From Candidatus Sulfotelmatobacter sp. (GTDB lineage: Bacteria; Acidobacteriota; Terriglobia; Terriglobales; Acidobacteriaceae): a DNA stretch of 64,000 nucleotides. The position numbers and the translations under genes were made by a program. Position 1 is the first letter of the stretch, and every line of letters starts with the position of its first letter. The stretch spans positions 186,001-250,000 of the forward strand of contig DASYBM010000017.1 in assembly GCA_036500765.1 (NCBI GenBank), read 5' to 3'. This document shows positions 26,634 to 35,841 of this stretch, piece by piece. The notes beneath the pieces are model-generated. The model was not told the DNA's origin, did not search any database, and saw only the letters and a program-made list of their open reading frames with translations.

Positions 26634-28199
26634 ATGCCTATCGTCGCAGGCGTAGATTTCGGCACACTTAGCGTGCGCGTCTCGATCGTCGACAGCGAAC
26701 GCGGCCTGCTCGCCTCCGCGATCGCCGAATATCCCCTGCATCGCAAGCGCGACGATCCCGACTTCGCAACGCAATCCCACGAAGATCACATGCGCGCCCT
26801 GGCCGAGGCCACGCGCGGAGCGGTGAAGGCCGCGGGAATCGCGGGCGATCAGGTGCAGTCGATCGCCCTCGACACGACCGGCTCCAGCGTCATTCCCGTA
26901 GGCGAGGGCATGGTTCCTCTCGACGATTACTACCTCTGGTGCGATCACCGCGGGAAACAAGAAGCCGCGCAGATTACAGAGCTGGCGCGCCTCGAAAAAC
27001 TGGAAGCCATCGAATGGTGCGGCGGTGTTTACTCCTCCGAATGGGGATTCGCCAAGTTGCTGCACTGGCTGCGCCACAACCCTGAAAAGCGCGCGCAATT
27101 CGTCAGCGCCTTCGAGCATTGCGACATGGTCGCGGCCACGCTCTGCGGAATCATCGATGCCAAGCAGGTGAAGCGCAGCGTCTGCGCCATGGGCCACAAG
27201 TGGATGTGGAATGCCGCGCTGGGCGGCCTTCCCCCGGAGAGTTTTCTAGCCAAGGTCGATCCCTTGCTCGCGGGCGCGCGCGCGAAACTCGAGGGCGAGT
27301 ACGCCACGTCCGACAAAATTGCCGGCACACTCGCGCCGCAATGGGCGGAGAAGCTTGGCCTGCGCGCCGGCATTCCCATTCCCGTCGGCGCTTTCGATGC
27401 CCACTGGGACGCAATCGGCGCCGGCGCTCAACCCGGCGACGTGGTCAACGTGGTCGGCACCTCGACCTGCATCATCGCCTACGCGCCGCAAGCGCAGTTA
27501 ATTCCCGGCGTGTGCGGCGTCGTGCCGGGCAGCGTCCATCCGCAATTCACCGGCATCGAGGCCGGACTCTCGGCCACCGGTGACATTTTCAGCGCCATCG
27601 CCCGCCGCACCAACACCACAGTCGAAGAACTGAGTAAAGGATTGGAGAATTACCGCGCCGGCCAGACCGGATTGTTGCGCATGACGTGGGACAACGGCGA
27701 CCGCACCGTCCTCGTGAATCCGAATCTAGGCGGCATCACGCTGGGCTGGAATCTCCTGCACACCGCGCAGGACGAACTGTTCGCCGCCATCGAGGGCACG
27801 GCGTTTCATACTCGCGTAATTCTCGATCGCATGAGCGAATACGGCGCGCCCACGCAGCGCGTCCTCAACGGCGGCGGCATTCCCCAAAGCAACCCCGTGC
27901 TCAACCAGGTCTATGCCAATGTGCTGGGCCGCCCCGTGCTGGTGCCCAGCGGCAAGGTCACTGGACTTGGTTCAGCCATCTTCGCCTTCGTCGCCGCGGG
28001 AATTTTCAAAACGATCGAAGAAGCGCAAAAAAAAATCTGCCCGGCGCACACCGTCTTCGAACCTCAACCTGAGACGCAGGACGCGTACCGCGACCTCTAC
28101 GACCTCTATCGCAAAATTTATTTTGAATTCGGCCGGCCAGCGGACGGCTCAGCCTTCGGCCACGTGCTGCCGAAGCTAATTCAGATTGCGCGCGGCTGA
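26634..28199 (+). CDS. araB: Ribulokinase (FGGY carbohydrate kinase)
   Basis: Phosphorylates L-ribulose. The 521 residues start VAGVDFGTLSVRVSIVDSERG (phosphate-1 motif of the FGGY fold). Later: ALDTTGSSVIPV, YYLWCDHRGKQEA, the domain-closing GAFDAHWDAIGAGAQPGDV with NVVGTSTC, and AFHTRVILDRM, NGGGIPQSNPVLNQV (adenosine motif). This matches ribulokinases rather than xylulokinases. Last gene of the operon; followed by a parS-like site. Confidence 0.93.
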   Translation: MPIVAGVDFGTLSVRVSIVDSERGLLASAIAEYPLHRKRDDPDFATQSHEDHMRALAEATRGAVKAAGIAGDQVQSIALDTTGSSVIPVGEGMVPLDDYYLWCDHRGKQEAAQITELARLEKLEAIEWCGGVYSSEWGFAKLLHWLRHNPEKRAQFVSAFEHCDMVAATLCGIIDAKQVKRSVCAMGHKWMWNAALGGLPPESFLAKVDPLLAGARAKLEGEYATSDKIAGTLAPQWAEKLGLRAGIPIPVGAFDAHWDAIGAGAQPGDVVNVVGTSTCIIAYAPQAQLIPGVCGVVPGSVHPQFTGIEAGLSATGDIFSAIARRTNTTVEELSKGLENYRAGQTGLLRMTWDNGDRTVLVNPNLGGITLGWNLLHTAQDELFAAIEGTAFHTRVILDRMSEYGAPTQRVLNGGGIPQSNPVLNQVYANVLGRPVLVPSGKVTGLGSAIFAFVAAGIFKTIEEAQKKICPAHTVFEPQPETQDAYRDLYDLYRKIYFEFGRPADGSAFGHVLPKLIQIARG

Positions 28200-28220
28200 T
28201 ACGGCGTGGAATCAACCGAA

Positions 28221-28236
28221 TGTTCCCGCGGGAACA
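28221..28236. other. parS-like 16-bp palindrome, outlying copy
   Basis: TGTTCCCGCGGGAACA, a perfect palindrome, identical to the copy at 57789. Both are followed by CTGTGGAAAA, giving 26 identical bases. It has the half-site layout of bacterial parS (TGTTNCACGTGNAACA). Confidence 0.7.
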
Positions 28237-28300
28237 CTGTGGAAAAAGCACGAAATCGATCCCTTCAAGTGATTGATTCTGCTAGAAGCGATTTCAGCGA

Positions 28301-28323
28301 GCTAACCTTTTCATAAGGTTAGC
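28301..28323. terminator. Perfect 9-bp hairpin, possible bidirectional terminator
   Basis: GCTAACCTT/AAGGTTAGC with loop TTCAT, between convergent araB (plus) and the nucleotidyltransferase gene (minus). There is no T run, so its role as a terminator is uncertain. Confidence 0.4.
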
Positions 28324-28399
28324 CTGTGGACAAAAGGTCTACTTTCGAGGACGTTCCATGCCTACAAAAGTGGACTTGACGTATCAGTCACTTCTCCGG

Positions 28400-28966
28400 C
28401 TACTTCGAGACTTCAGATGCGAGCTTGGCAGCACTCCACTGCTGCTCCAACCCTAATTCGGAAATCCATTTCTCCACATATGTACGATCGAGCGTATTCA
28501 GCCTAACGCGTAGTATCGCCGCCACGTCATCGATCTGTCGCTGCGAATCCGCCAGCCGTGCCCATTCCAGCTTAGCGACGATCATATCTTCAGGACTTGC
28601 CACAAAAAGCTCGAGCCCCTGCACATTGACCAGTTGGCGACGTCCAAACTCCTCACGACTGAAGGGGCGTGACTTGCGGAAGATCAAGTCAATCTTCCAA
28701 CCCGTAGCGATGTCGATGATGTTGAACAAAGACTCGCGACGATGGCTTTCCAGCGCCGCATCCGAGTCAACATAGTATTTGTCAGCCGGAAAGCTTTGGA
28801 TCAAGGTTTGCAACTCCGCTGCAGATGCCTCAATGACGAAGTCGATGTCCTGAGTCGAGCGAGGAGAACCGTAGTGTGCGCTGGCGAATGAACCGGTCAG
28901 CATATACGCCACCCCAGCCTGATCTAGCGCCCCAGTGACTCTTTGGAGAACTTCTGGCAGCGTCAT
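28400..28966 (-). CDS. AbiEii-like nucleotidyltransferase-fold protein
   Basis: A 188-residue protein starting at ATG 28964-28966. The Pol-beta nucleotidyltransferase fold is evident: AYMLTGSFASAHYGSPRSTQDIDFVIEA carries GS-x9-11-DxD. IIDIATGWKIDLIFRK supplies the third acidic strand, and ASPEDMIVAKLEWA is typical of AbiEii/DUF1814-like proteins. The ATG overlaps the upstream small gene's TGA (ATGA). Such pairs often act as toxin-antitoxin or abortive-infection modules, in which the transferase modifies tRNA or proteins. Confidence 0.8.
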   Translation of the reverse strand: MTLPEVLQRVTGALDQAGVAYMLTGSFASAHYGSPRSTQDIDFVIEASAAELQTLIQSFPADKYYVDSDAALESHRRESLFNIIDIATGWKIDLIFRKSRPFSREEFGRRQLVNVQGLELFVASPEDMIVAKLEWARLADSQRQIDDVAAILRVRLNTLDRTYVEKWISELGLEQQWSAAKLASEVSK

Positions 28967-29193
28967 CGGAATCCAGGCGGCAGCGGATCCGGCAGGAAGG
29001 CGATTCTCAGCAACTCTCGGTTGACGAGGGCTTCGTCCCACTCCGGATGGTCGCTGATGATGCGAGCCCTGGCCAGTTCGCGGGCGAACATGCTCATCTC
29101 GTAAGCGAGAAGCAACCGCTGCTCTCCCGACATCGCCCGATAAATTCGGAACTGAACCTCTCGCGCCTCGGGAGTGGTATCGCTGAAGGGCAC
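28963..29193 (-). CDS. Small helical partner of the nucleotidyltransferase
   Basis: A 76-residue helical protein (MPFSDTTPEAREVQFRIYRA, then MSGEQRLLLAYEMSMFARELA and NRELLRIAFLPDPLPPGF). No named domain recognised, but a similar short protein (YRxMSxEQRL...RELLRI) is known immediately upstream of such transferases. Coupled by a four-base overlap, it is probably the cognate antitoxin or a subunit. Confidence 0.65.
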   Translation of the reverse strand: MPFSDTTPEAREVQFRIYRAMSGEQRLLLAYEMSMFARELARARIISDHPEWDEALVNRELLRIAFLPDPLPPGFR

Positions 29194-29224
29194 GGCAGAA
29201 TATTATCACGCACCCAATGAGCCG

Positions 29225-29521
29225 CTAACCCCCGGCGATGGCGCCGACGATCAGAAACAGTTCTTTCCCCGAGGCGACGGCCTCGGGCAGCGGGGCGTCG
29301 GGCGATTCGTGAGACAAGTCTTCTTCGCAGGCAAAGAAGCGCAGGAAAGGCCGCCGCTGCTGAGTGCCATGCTCGCGAATCGTGCCGCGCAGCATGGGAT
29401 AGCGGGCTTCAAGCGCGTCGAGCACCGAGCGCTGCGTGACCGGGCCCTCGATCTCGAGATGGACTTCGCGATCGACATGCGCCAGCGTGCGAAGGTGTTG
29501 CGGAAGTTCTACGCGAATCAT
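29225..29521 (-). CDS. ThiS/MoaD-family ubiquitin-like sulfur carrier
   Basis: A 98-residue beta-grasp protein: [42 protein letters not shown], and a C-terminus IVGAIAGG. The terminal Gly-Gly is the site of adenylation and thiocarboxylation in MoaD/ThiS carriers. No moeB, thiF or moaE gene is nearby, so the pathway is unknown. Four-base overlap with the upstream DUF4440-like gene. Confidence 0.82.
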   Translation of the reverse strand: MIRVELPQHLRTLAHVDREVHLEIEGPVTQRSVLDALEARYPMLRGTIREHGTQQRRPFLRFFACEEDLSHESPDAPLPEAVASGKELFLIVGAIAGG

Positions 29522-29988
29522 GGCTGCTTGATCGCGGTCTCCTGAATGTAGAGAGCTTTCCAGCCCGCGCCCTCGTGGACCCAGACCTCGCCGAAAATGC
29601 TGTCGGATTTCGCCAACTGGCCGCCGGTCTTGCCTTCGTAGTGCGCCGTGTAGGTGACCAGGGCGCTGTGAGTGCCGAGCGACTTGACGTTGAAATCTTT
29701 GAGCATGTAACTGGTGAGCTCGAACTCGTCGACGGAAGCAACCTCGGCTTTCTTGTCGGCCATTCCGCTATTGCCCTCTTCCATCTGCCGGAAGTCGTTG
29801 GACAGCGAAGCTCCCAGGGCGGCTTTGTTCTTGTTTTTGAAGGCTTCCCAGACGTTACGGACGTTCGATTCGAGAGCGGAGGTCGCGGGCGCGGCTGCGG
29901 ACCTGGCGGCCGCCTGCTGCATTTCCTGCGCGGTCGCCAGGCTAGCCAGCAACAGCAGGCAGGCCGCAGCGATGTGAATCGTTTTCAT
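29518..29988 (-). CDS. Secreted DUF4440/SnoaL-like protein
   Basis: A 156-residue protein with signal peptide [17 protein letters not shown]. The mature part is an NTF2-like domain: [59 protein letters not shown] and [16 protein letters not shown]. Its stop overlaps the start of the sulfur-carrier-like gene. Likely a small-molecule-binding or hydrolase-like periplasmic protein. Confidence 0.78.
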   Translation of the reverse strand: MKTIHIAAACLLLLASLATAQEMQQAAARSAAAPATSALESNVRNVWEAFKNKNKAALGASLSNDFRQMEEGNSGMADKKAEVASVDEFELTSYMLKDFNVKSLGTHSALVTYTAHYEGKTGGQLAKSDSIFGEVWVHEGAGWKALYIQETAIKQP

Positions 29989-30106
29989 TTGTTCTCCTCG
30001 AGTAATCCGGATGCGACGCTATCATTCCGAGAGAGGCAAAGTCAAAGATCCCGCTTCTCGCGCAGTGGTGCACTTTGGCTTACGCGCCGCGTCGGTTGAG
30101 CTACAA

Positions 30107-30150
30107 TGGGGGCCCCATTTCTCGCACGTTTCTGGGCGAGAAGTGGGGAT
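30107..30150. repeat. Dispersed GCCCCATTTCTCGC palindrome, copy 1
   Basis: GGCCCCATTTCTCGCACG ... GGCGAGAAGTGGGG, 27 bp before the dienelactone hydrolase start. Same family as 46918, 49161 and 52411. Confidence 0.85.
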
Positions 30151-30176
30151 TTCGAGTCAACCGAAAGGAATCGGTC

Positions 30177-30920
30177 ATGAAAAACTTTTTGGCCGCGTCT
30201 CTCCTTCTCGCGCTCACAGCTTCCGCCTTCGCCGCCGACGGCAAGCCCGTCACCTACAAAAGCGGCGACGAAACCGTGCAAGCAATCCTCTACACTCCCG
30301 CCGGCAAAGGACCGTTCCCGGCTCTCATTGTGATCCACGAATATTGGGGATTGAACGACTGGGTGAAAGAACAAGCCTCGAAGCTCTCCGACCAGGGCTA
30401 TGTCGCGCTTGCCATCGATCTCTACCGCGGCAGAGTCGCCAGGACTCCCGATGAGGCGCACGAACTTATGCGCGGCGTCCCGGAGGACCGCGCCAAGCGC
30501 GACCTGCACGCCGCTTTTGAATTCCTCACCTCGCAGCCCAACGTGAAGAAAGACCGCATCGGCTCGATCGGATGGTGCATGGGCGGCGGCTACTCGCTCG
30601 ACGTCGCTCTGCAAGAGCCCACGCTCGCTGCCACCGTGATCAACTACGGCCACCTCGCCACCGACCAAGATGCGCTCAAGAAAATCAACGCACCCATCCT
30701 CGGCCTGTTCGGCGGCCAGGACCGCGGCATCACTCCCGACGACGTGCACAAGTTCGAATCATCGATGAAACAGCTTGGCAAGAAGATTGAAGTCAAAATC
30801 TACGACGACGCCGGCCACGCCTTCGAAAATCCCAACAACAAGGACGGCTACCGCCCCGCCGACGCCGCCGACGCCTGGCAACGCACGGTCGACTTCCTGG
30901 CCAGCACGCTCAAGAAATAA
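30177..30920 (+). CDS. Secreted dienelactone-hydrolase-family protein
   Basis: Starts at ATG 30177 with AAAGGAA upstream; longer frames run through a repeat. Signal peptide MKNFLAASLLLALTASAFA is followed by the alpha/beta hydrolase: PALIVIHEYWGLNDWVKEQA (oxyanion region), GWCMGGGYS with nucleophile Cys in GxCxGG, GLFGGQDRGITPD with Asp, and DDAGHAFENP with His. Cys-Asp-His is the dienelactone hydrolase triad. Probably a periplasmic ester or lactone hydrolase of broad specificity. Confidence 0.92.
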   Translation: MKNFLAASLLLALTASAFAADGKPVTYKSGDETVQAILYTPAGKGPFPALIVIHEYWGLNDWVKEQASKLSDQGYVALAIDLYRGRVARTPDEAHELMRGVPEDRAKRDLHAAFEFLTSQPNVKKDRIGSIGWCMGGGYSLDVALQEPTLAATVINYGHLATDQDALKKINAPILGLFGGQDRGITPDDVHKFESSMKQLGKKIEVKIYDDAGHAFENPNNKDGYRPADAADAWQRTVDFLASTLKK

Positions 30921-30942
30921 GCCCTGGTGAAGACCCACGTGG

Positions 30943-30964
30943 CACCGGACGCATTCGTCCGGTG
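30943..30964. repeat. GGAC-GCATTC-GTCC hairpin, copy 1
   Basis: CACCGGAC/GTCCGGTG stem with loop GCATTC after the dienelactone hydrolase gene. Same loop and stem core as the copy inside purH (34877). Confidence 0.8.
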
Positions 30965-31173
30965 CTGGCCGTGAGCGAGAGGCCGGCAAGCGGCATGCAG
31001 CGAATGCACCACCACGCCAACGCCCAGCGTCATCTGAAGATTACTTATACACTGTTAAAGTTAATCCACCCATCACCGAAACTCCGTTCCATCCCCTGCG
31101 TTTTTCGTATGGCACTTCCGTACGCTACATGGCACAAATTTCCTACTTGCCAGACGGTGCTGATCTGGTTACT

Positions 31174-31551
31174 ATGACCCATCCTGAAATGCTTCCTACC
31201 ATCAATATCGGCGAGACCATCCGTAACTATCGGCTGCAAAAAGGCATGTCGCAGGGCGACATCGAAAAGCGCACCGGTCTGCTGCGCTGCTACCTGTCGC
31301 GCGTGGAAAACGGCCACACCATTCCTTCGCTCGACACGCTCTCAAAAATTGCCGGCGCCATGGAACTCCCGCTCTCGCAATTTTTCGCCGAGTCCGGCCA
31401 CACCAACGGCTCCAAGGGACTGCCTCAGCTCTCCGACGACGAGGTCCGCTTCCTCAGCCAGATTCGCCGCTACTCCACCAGCCTCAACGACAGCGACCGC
31501 AAGCTCGTCCTCGCGATGGTGAAGAAGATGGCGTCGAATTCGGGGAAATAG
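31174..31551 (+). CDS. XRE-family HTH transcriptional regulator
   Basis: A 125-residue protein from ATG 31174 (an in-frame ATG at 31129 is also possible). Lambda-repressor-like HTH: IGETIRNYRLQKGMSQGDIE, KRTGLLRCYLSRVENGHTIPSLDTLSKIAGAMELPLSQFF. The C-terminal part (PQLSDDEVRFLSQIRRY...DRKLVLAMVKKMA) is helical and has no known ligand domain. It has no close partner, so the target is unknown. Confidence 0.88.
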   Translation: MTHPEMLPTINIGETIRNYRLQKGMSQGDIEKRTGLLRCYLSRVENGHTIPSLDTLSKIAGAMELPLSQFFAESGHTNGSKGLPQLSDDEVRFLSQIRRYSTSLNDSDRKLVLAMVKKMASNSGK

Positions 31552-31562
31552 CCGTCAGCCGT

Positions 31563-31670
31563 CAGCTCTCAGCTTTCAGTTCAAACCAATAACACCGGCA
31601 CTCTGCCGCATCCCCAGGTTCGCTAGCACGATTTCACCGACGGCCGGTTTTAACTGAAAGCTGAGAGCTG
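31563..31670. repeat. 25-bp-arm inverted repeat made of AGCTGAGAGCTGA repeats
   Basis: Arm 31563-31587 and its near-perfect inverse 31646-31670 (one mismatch) flank 58 bp. The AGCTGAGAGCTGA family also lies at 56665 inside parA. Confidence 0.85.
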
Positions 31671-31769
31671 AGAGCTGACAGCTGCTTACTTTCGTACCAT
31701 GTCCCTTGGTGACCCACAGGCACCTCGCCCCTGCCTCTTCTCCTCACTACACTGTTCACGGAGACATCT

Positions 31770-32399
31770 GTGACCACTGACGAGGAACTGAATCTTCTCG
31801 ACTCGCAATTGCGCCGCCTGAAAATCGAGTACGAGATCTTTTTCAGCAACCCTACCAAACGGCCTCCTGCCGATATCGAGTGGAAGGTGCTGGCCCTTCT
31901 GCGCAAGTTCTCCGACGGCGTGCGCATGAATTTTTCCCAGCGCTATCGCTACAACGAAATGGCCCAGCGCTACGCCATTTATAGCGATTTGTGGCGCAAA
32001 AAATCCCGCATCCGCGAGGAAGGTTACCGTCGCCCGCAGGACGCGATCCTTTCCGTTCAGGGAGTTCGCGTCGCCGAGGACGAGCACAAAGCGCAGCATC
32101 ATCCGGTGTATGGCGTCAGCCAAGCCGCTGCGGCCGCCGCCGGCGCGACAGCATCGCAACCTTTCACTCTCCATAGCGTCGACCAGGACGAGCGCGAACA
32201 GGTCGAGCGGCTCTACAACACTCTTGTCGCGGCCAAGAAGAAGGCAGGCGAAAACGTCTCCGGCAACATCGACTCGTTTACCACCTTCGTGCAGAAAAAG
32301 ACCGAGCAGATCCGCAAGCAATACAAATGCGAGAACGTCGAATACTCCGTCGAACTCGCCGACGGCCACGTCAAACTCAAAGCCAAAGCGAAAACCTAA
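31770..32399 (+). CDS. MXAN_5187-like coiled protein
   Basis: A 209-residue protein starting at GTG 31770. N-terminal coiled segment EELNLLDSQLRRLKIEYEIFFSNPTKRPP, then FSQRYRYNEMAQRYAIYSDLWRKK (helical), an Ala-rich linker (QAAAAAAGATAS), and a C-terminal domain SFTTFVQKKTEQIRKQYKCENVEYSVEL ending VKLKAKAK. This matches the MXAN_5187 C-terminal domain family known from myxobacteria and acidobacteria; its function is unknown. Confidence 0.7.
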   Translation: MTTDEELNLLDSQLRRLKIEYEIFFSNPTKRPPADIEWKVLALLRKFSDGVRMNFSQRYRYNEMAQRYAIYSDLWRKKSRIREEGYRRPQDAILSVQGVRVAEDEHKAQHHPVYGVSQAAAAAAGATASQPFTLHSVDQDEREQVERLYNTLVAAKKKAGENVSGNIDSFTTFVQKKTEQIRKQYKCENVEYSVELADGHVKLKAKAKT

Positions 32400-32832
32400 A
32401 GCCAGGCGGCGGACCTCAGACCTCGGGTGTAAAGCTTCAGACCTCAGCCAACCGAGACGCCGCCACTCTATTAGGCCGCCAGTCTATTAGGAAGAATCGT
32501 TCGATACTGCTTACCAGGAAGCGCCCGGGTTAGAGTCCGCGAATCTGCAACCCAGGCCGAGGCGCGACGGCCCGTTTTCCCGACGCCTGACGGCCGACGC
32601 CCGACGCCTGTTTTTCGTAAACTTTCGGCCTCAGGTCTTTCCTCCATTGACTTCCCGCACTCTATGGATAAGATGGCCAGCGCAGCTCGCGCTCGCGCCA
32701 TTGGTTATCGCATTTCCCAGGGAATGTATGTCTGATGTCGCAAGCTTGATTTCTCAAGCCATGATGGAAGGCTCCCCCAAAAGGGTCGCCAATCTGGGGC
32801 GGTGCTGCAACTCACGATTGGAGGATTAGAAA
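32400..32832. other. Intergenic stretch with short repeats only
   Basis: Contains CAGACCTCGG-type and GACGCCTGACGGCCGACGCC-type repeats; no convincing gene or RNA. AGGAGG-like sequence precedes the next start. Confidence 0.5.
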
Positions 32833-33477
32833 ATGGTATTGAAGCGCGCACTCAGCGGCTTATTCGTTTTCACGCTCGCCTCCGGGATGCTCTTTGCCCA
32901 AAGCTCCCGCCTGAAAGTTGCCCACACGACCCACACTGGCCAAAACACCGCAGCTCCAAAAACTCCAGCTGGTTTGACGGTCATTTTTACTAACATCGGC
33001 CCCACTCCCAGCAACGCCTATAACGACACTACCGGGTACTACATACTCGGGCCCGACAACTCGGTCGGCCTTTCCGAACAGGCGATCGGCGTACCCTTTA
33101 CACCGCGCTCGGCTTCTCACGTGACCGAACTCACCGTTGCGGTTGGCTGGATCTCCGGCACCAAACTGGTGAACGTCGGCCTCTACAGCGATAGCGGCGG
33201 CACCGTAGGAACCCTGCTCGCAGGCGCAGAGTCTTCGGCCATCCCGGCCTTCGGCACCTGCTGCGGTCTGGTCAGCGTTACGATTCCTTCGACTGCGGTC
33301 GCCTTCGGAACCCAGTACTGGATCGTCGCCAGCTCGGACGACGTCAACGCTCCCGACTTCACCGGCGTTTACCAGGCCGCCAACAACGGCATCATCGCCG
33401 GCGACGTAGCCCAGGCCGGTTGGTTCTCCTTCACCACCAACACCCCCGCCGCCGCGGCGAAGGGCACCGTCCCATAG
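32833..33477 (+). CDS. Secreted protein with choice-of-anchor-R-like beta domain
   Basis: A 214-residue protein: signal peptide RALSGLFVFTLASGMLFAQ, short basic linker, then a beta-sandwich domain. AIGVPFTPRSASHVTELTVAVGW, VNVGLYSDSGGTVGTLLAGAES and FGTQYWIVASSDD match a pattern common in bacterial secreted proteins, often called choice-of-anchor R, here without an anchor motif at the C-terminus. It is likely an exported ligand-binding or matrix protein. Confidence 0.62.
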   Translation: MVLKRALSGLFVFTLASGMLFAQSSRLKVAHTTHTGQNTAAPKTPAGLTVIFTNIGPTPSNAYNDTTGYYILGPDNSVGLSEQAIGVPFTPRSASHVTELTVAVGWISGTKLVNVGLYSDSGGTVGTLLAGAESSAIPAFGTCCGLVSVTIPSTAVAFGTQYWIVASSDDVNAPDFTGVYQAANNGIIAGDVAQAGWFSFTTNTPAAAAKGTVP

Positions 33478-33560
33478 TCGGTTGAAGATGCTCAAGCACC
33501 CTCAACGAAAAACTTCAGGCCGCAGATCATCGCGGCCTGTTTTATTTTCGGATCAACTTC

Positions 33561-33709
33561 GTCGTCGGTCGTCGGTCGTCAATAGTCATTAGTGCGGTTT
33601 ACCAATGGCGGTTGTCACCCGAGCGCAGCCGTTCTTCAGGCGAAACGACGGATCTCGTCGCCGACGACCGAAGGCCGACGACCGACGACCGACGACCGAC
33701 GACGGCCAC
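33561..33709. repeat. Composite repeat block upstream of purH
   Basis: GTCGTCGGTCGTC runs (33561-33580) face inverted CGACCGACGACCG runs (33660-33705), enclosing a TCACCCGAGCGCAGC...GGATCT element (33614-33657). The two repeat families are nested. Confidence 0.8.
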
Positions 33710-33764
33710 CGCCTGATAGAATTTTCCTTCGCTCATCATCATCCCATTCCATCCGAGGCTCCGC

Positions 33765-35381
33765 ATGTCTGCCCGCATCCAGCGCGCCATTCTCTCCGTC
33801 ACCGACAAAAACGGAGTCGTCGAGTTCGCCCGTACACTCTCCGCTCTCGGCATCGAACTCATCTCTACCGGAGGCACCGCCAAACTTCTTCGCGACTCCG
33901 GCGTCACGGTGAAAGACATTTCCACCCTCACCGGCTTCCCCGAAATGCTCGACGGCCGTGTCAAAACGCTGCATCCTAAAGTGCACGGCGGCATTCTTCA
34001 TCGCCGCGACGATCCCAAACACATCTCTGCCATAACCGAACACGGTATCGCGCCAATCGACATGGTCGTCGTAAATCTTTATGCCTTCGAAAAAACCGCT
34101 GCCCAGCCGGATGTGAAATTAGAAGAATTAATCGAGAACATCGATATCGGCGGACCGTCGATGATCCGCTCCGCCGCCAAGAATTTTCACGATGTCGCGA
34201 TCGTCACTTCTCCCTCCGACTACGATTCCATCGCCGCAGAGCTCTCCCGCTCCGGCGGCGAGTTGTCAAAACAAACCAAGTGGCGCCTCGCCCAAAAAGC
34301 ATTTGCTACCACCGCCGCCTACGATTCCACCATCGCAAGCACGCTCGAACGCATCGGCGCGGATGGCTCACCATCGAACCCCGAATCTTTTCCCCCAACC
34401 CTGCGTTTCACGTTTCGCAAGACCCTCGACCTGCGCTACGGAGAGAATCCGCACCAGAAGGCCGCCATGTATTCCGATGGCTCCGGAGCTGGCGTGGCCA
34501 ACGCCCGGCAGCTACAAGGCAAGGAACTTTCCTACAACAACATCGTCGACCTGCAAGCCGCCTGGGATCTCGCGCAGGAATTTGACGAGAATGACTTTGA
34601 CGATCCCGTGGTTGCCATTATTAAACACACCAACCCGTGCGGCACCGCGACCGGCAAGACTCTCGCCGAGGCGTACAGGCGTGCCCTCGAATGCGATCCC
34701 GTCTCGGCCTTCGGAGGCGTGATCGGTGTGAATCGCCCCATCGACGCCGAAGCCGCCGAAGAAATGCACAAACTCTTCCTCGAAGTCATAGCCGCTCCAG
34801 CTTTCAACGAAGCCGCCAAAGCCATATTCGCGGGCAAGAAAAATCTCCGTCTGGTAGAAGTAATCGACCCAGGTAACCCCGGACGCATTCGTCCGGGGGC
34901 GAACGAGGCGTCTTCCGCTCCACGGCAGTGGGTCCTGAAGAACATCTCCGGTGGCCTGTTAGTACAAGACGCCGACCTCCGCCCCCTGCGAGACGCCGAC
35001 CTCAAAGTCGTTACCCAACGCCCGCCTACGCCCGAAGAAACTCGCGCTCTGCTCTTCGCCTGGAAAGTCTGCAAGCACGTCAAGTCCAACGCCATCGTCT
35101 ACGCCCGCGACGGCCAAACCATCGGCGTCGGCGCCGGCCAAATGTCCCGTGTCGACGCTGCAAAAATCGGCGCCATGAAAGCCCAACTCCCACTCAAGGG
35201 AACCGTCGCCGCCAGCGACGCCTTCTTCCCCTTCCCCGATGGCGTCGAAGAAATCGCCAAAGCCGGAGCCACCGCCATCATCCAACCTGGCGGCTCGCAG
35301 CGCGACCCCGAAGTCATCGCCGCCGCCGATCGTCTCGGCCTCGCCATGCTCTTCACCGGCGTCCGCCATTTCCGCCACTAA
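33765..35381 (+). CDS. purH: Bifunctional AICAR transformylase/IMP cyclohydrolase
   Basis: Last two steps of IMP synthesis. The N-terminal cyclohydrolase domain (1-195) has [19 protein letters not shown] and [13 protein letters not shown]. The transformylase domain has [14 protein letters not shown] [42 protein letters not shown] with catalytic Lys-His, and [12 protein letters not shown]. It ends [31 protein letters not shown]. At 538 residues it is slightly long owing to an in-frame insert (residues about 369-385, [18 protein letters not shown]) encoded by a dispersed hairpin repeat. Confidence 0.97.
   Translation: MSARIQRAILSVTDKNGVVEFARTLSALGIELISTGGTAKLLRDSGVTVKDISTLTGFPEMLDGRVKTLHPKVHGGILHRRDDPKHISAITEHGIAPIDMVVVNLYAFEKTAAQPDVKLEELIENIDIGGPSMIRSAAKNFHDVAIVTSPSDYDSIAAELSRSGGELSKQTKWRLAQKAFATTAAYDSTIASTLERIGADGSPSNPESFPPTLRFTFRKTLDLRYGENPHQKAAMYSDGSGAGVANARQLQGKELSYNNIVDLQAAWDLAQEFDENDFDDPVVAIIKHTNPCGTATGKTLAEAYRRALECDPVSAFGGVIGVNRPIDAEAAEEMHKLFLEVIAAPAFNEAAKAIFAGKKNLRLVEVIDPGNPGRIRPGANEASSAPRQWVLKNISGGLLVQDADLRPLRDADLKVVTQRPPTPEETRALLFAWKVCKHVKSNAIVYARDGQTIGVGAGQMSRVDAAKIGAMKAQLPLKGTVAASDAFFPFPDGVEEIAKAGATAIIQPGGSQRDPEVIAAADRLGLAMLFTGVRHFRH
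34877..34898. repeat. GGAC-GCATTC-GTCC hairpin inside purH
   Basis: CCCCGGAC/GTCCGGGG with loop GCATTC, within the coding sequence and in frame (codes PGRIRPG). The same element is intergenic at 30943 and 39892. Confidence 0.85.
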
Positions 35382-35512
35382 AATCAGGGCGCCTCGCTTT
35401 GATAATTGACATACCCTTCCGGTCGACGACATCAGTTGGTGTCAAGGGTGTCCGGGGGGACGGTGGTTTCAGGGATTTTGAGCGTAATGGCCTGATTTCA
35501 ACACCTATGCGT

Positions 35513-35725
35513 TCAGCTAGGAGAATTAGGGTCTTTGGGCCAGTAACCGCCATTACTCGTGTCGTCGTCATCGCTCAAATGATGACTCGTCACACCTGCG
35601 ATGATGGCCACCACGAGGCCAACAACCGATATCAGGATTCCCATACCAGTGATGGGCGCTAGTAGAAACACGAGACCCGCGATTCCGGCTACAGCCTTGA
35701 GTAAGCCTGCCAGCGCCTGTTTCAT
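35513..35725 (-). CDS. Small two-helix membrane protein
   Basis: From ATG 35723-35725 about 70 residues: KQALAGLLKAVAGIAGLVFLLAPITGMGILISVVGLVVAIIAGV with two membrane segments, then an acidic tail HLSDDDDTSNGGYWPKDPNS. A longer frame starts at 35758. No family known. No clear ribosome site is seen, so confidence is moderate. Confidence 0.5.
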   Translation of the reverse strand: MKQALAGLLKAVAGIAGLVFLLAPITGMGILISVVGLVVAIIAGVTSHHLSDDDDTSNGGYWPKDPNSPS

Positions 35726-35841
35726 GTGGCCGAAAGAATGGCAGTACTGGGCGAGCAAGTCAATGAGTGAAATGGCCTGTTAACAGAATTTATCGCTCGC
35801 GGAGCCCCACGTTCAGGCATAATACCGCCGGAGCCAGTTGG

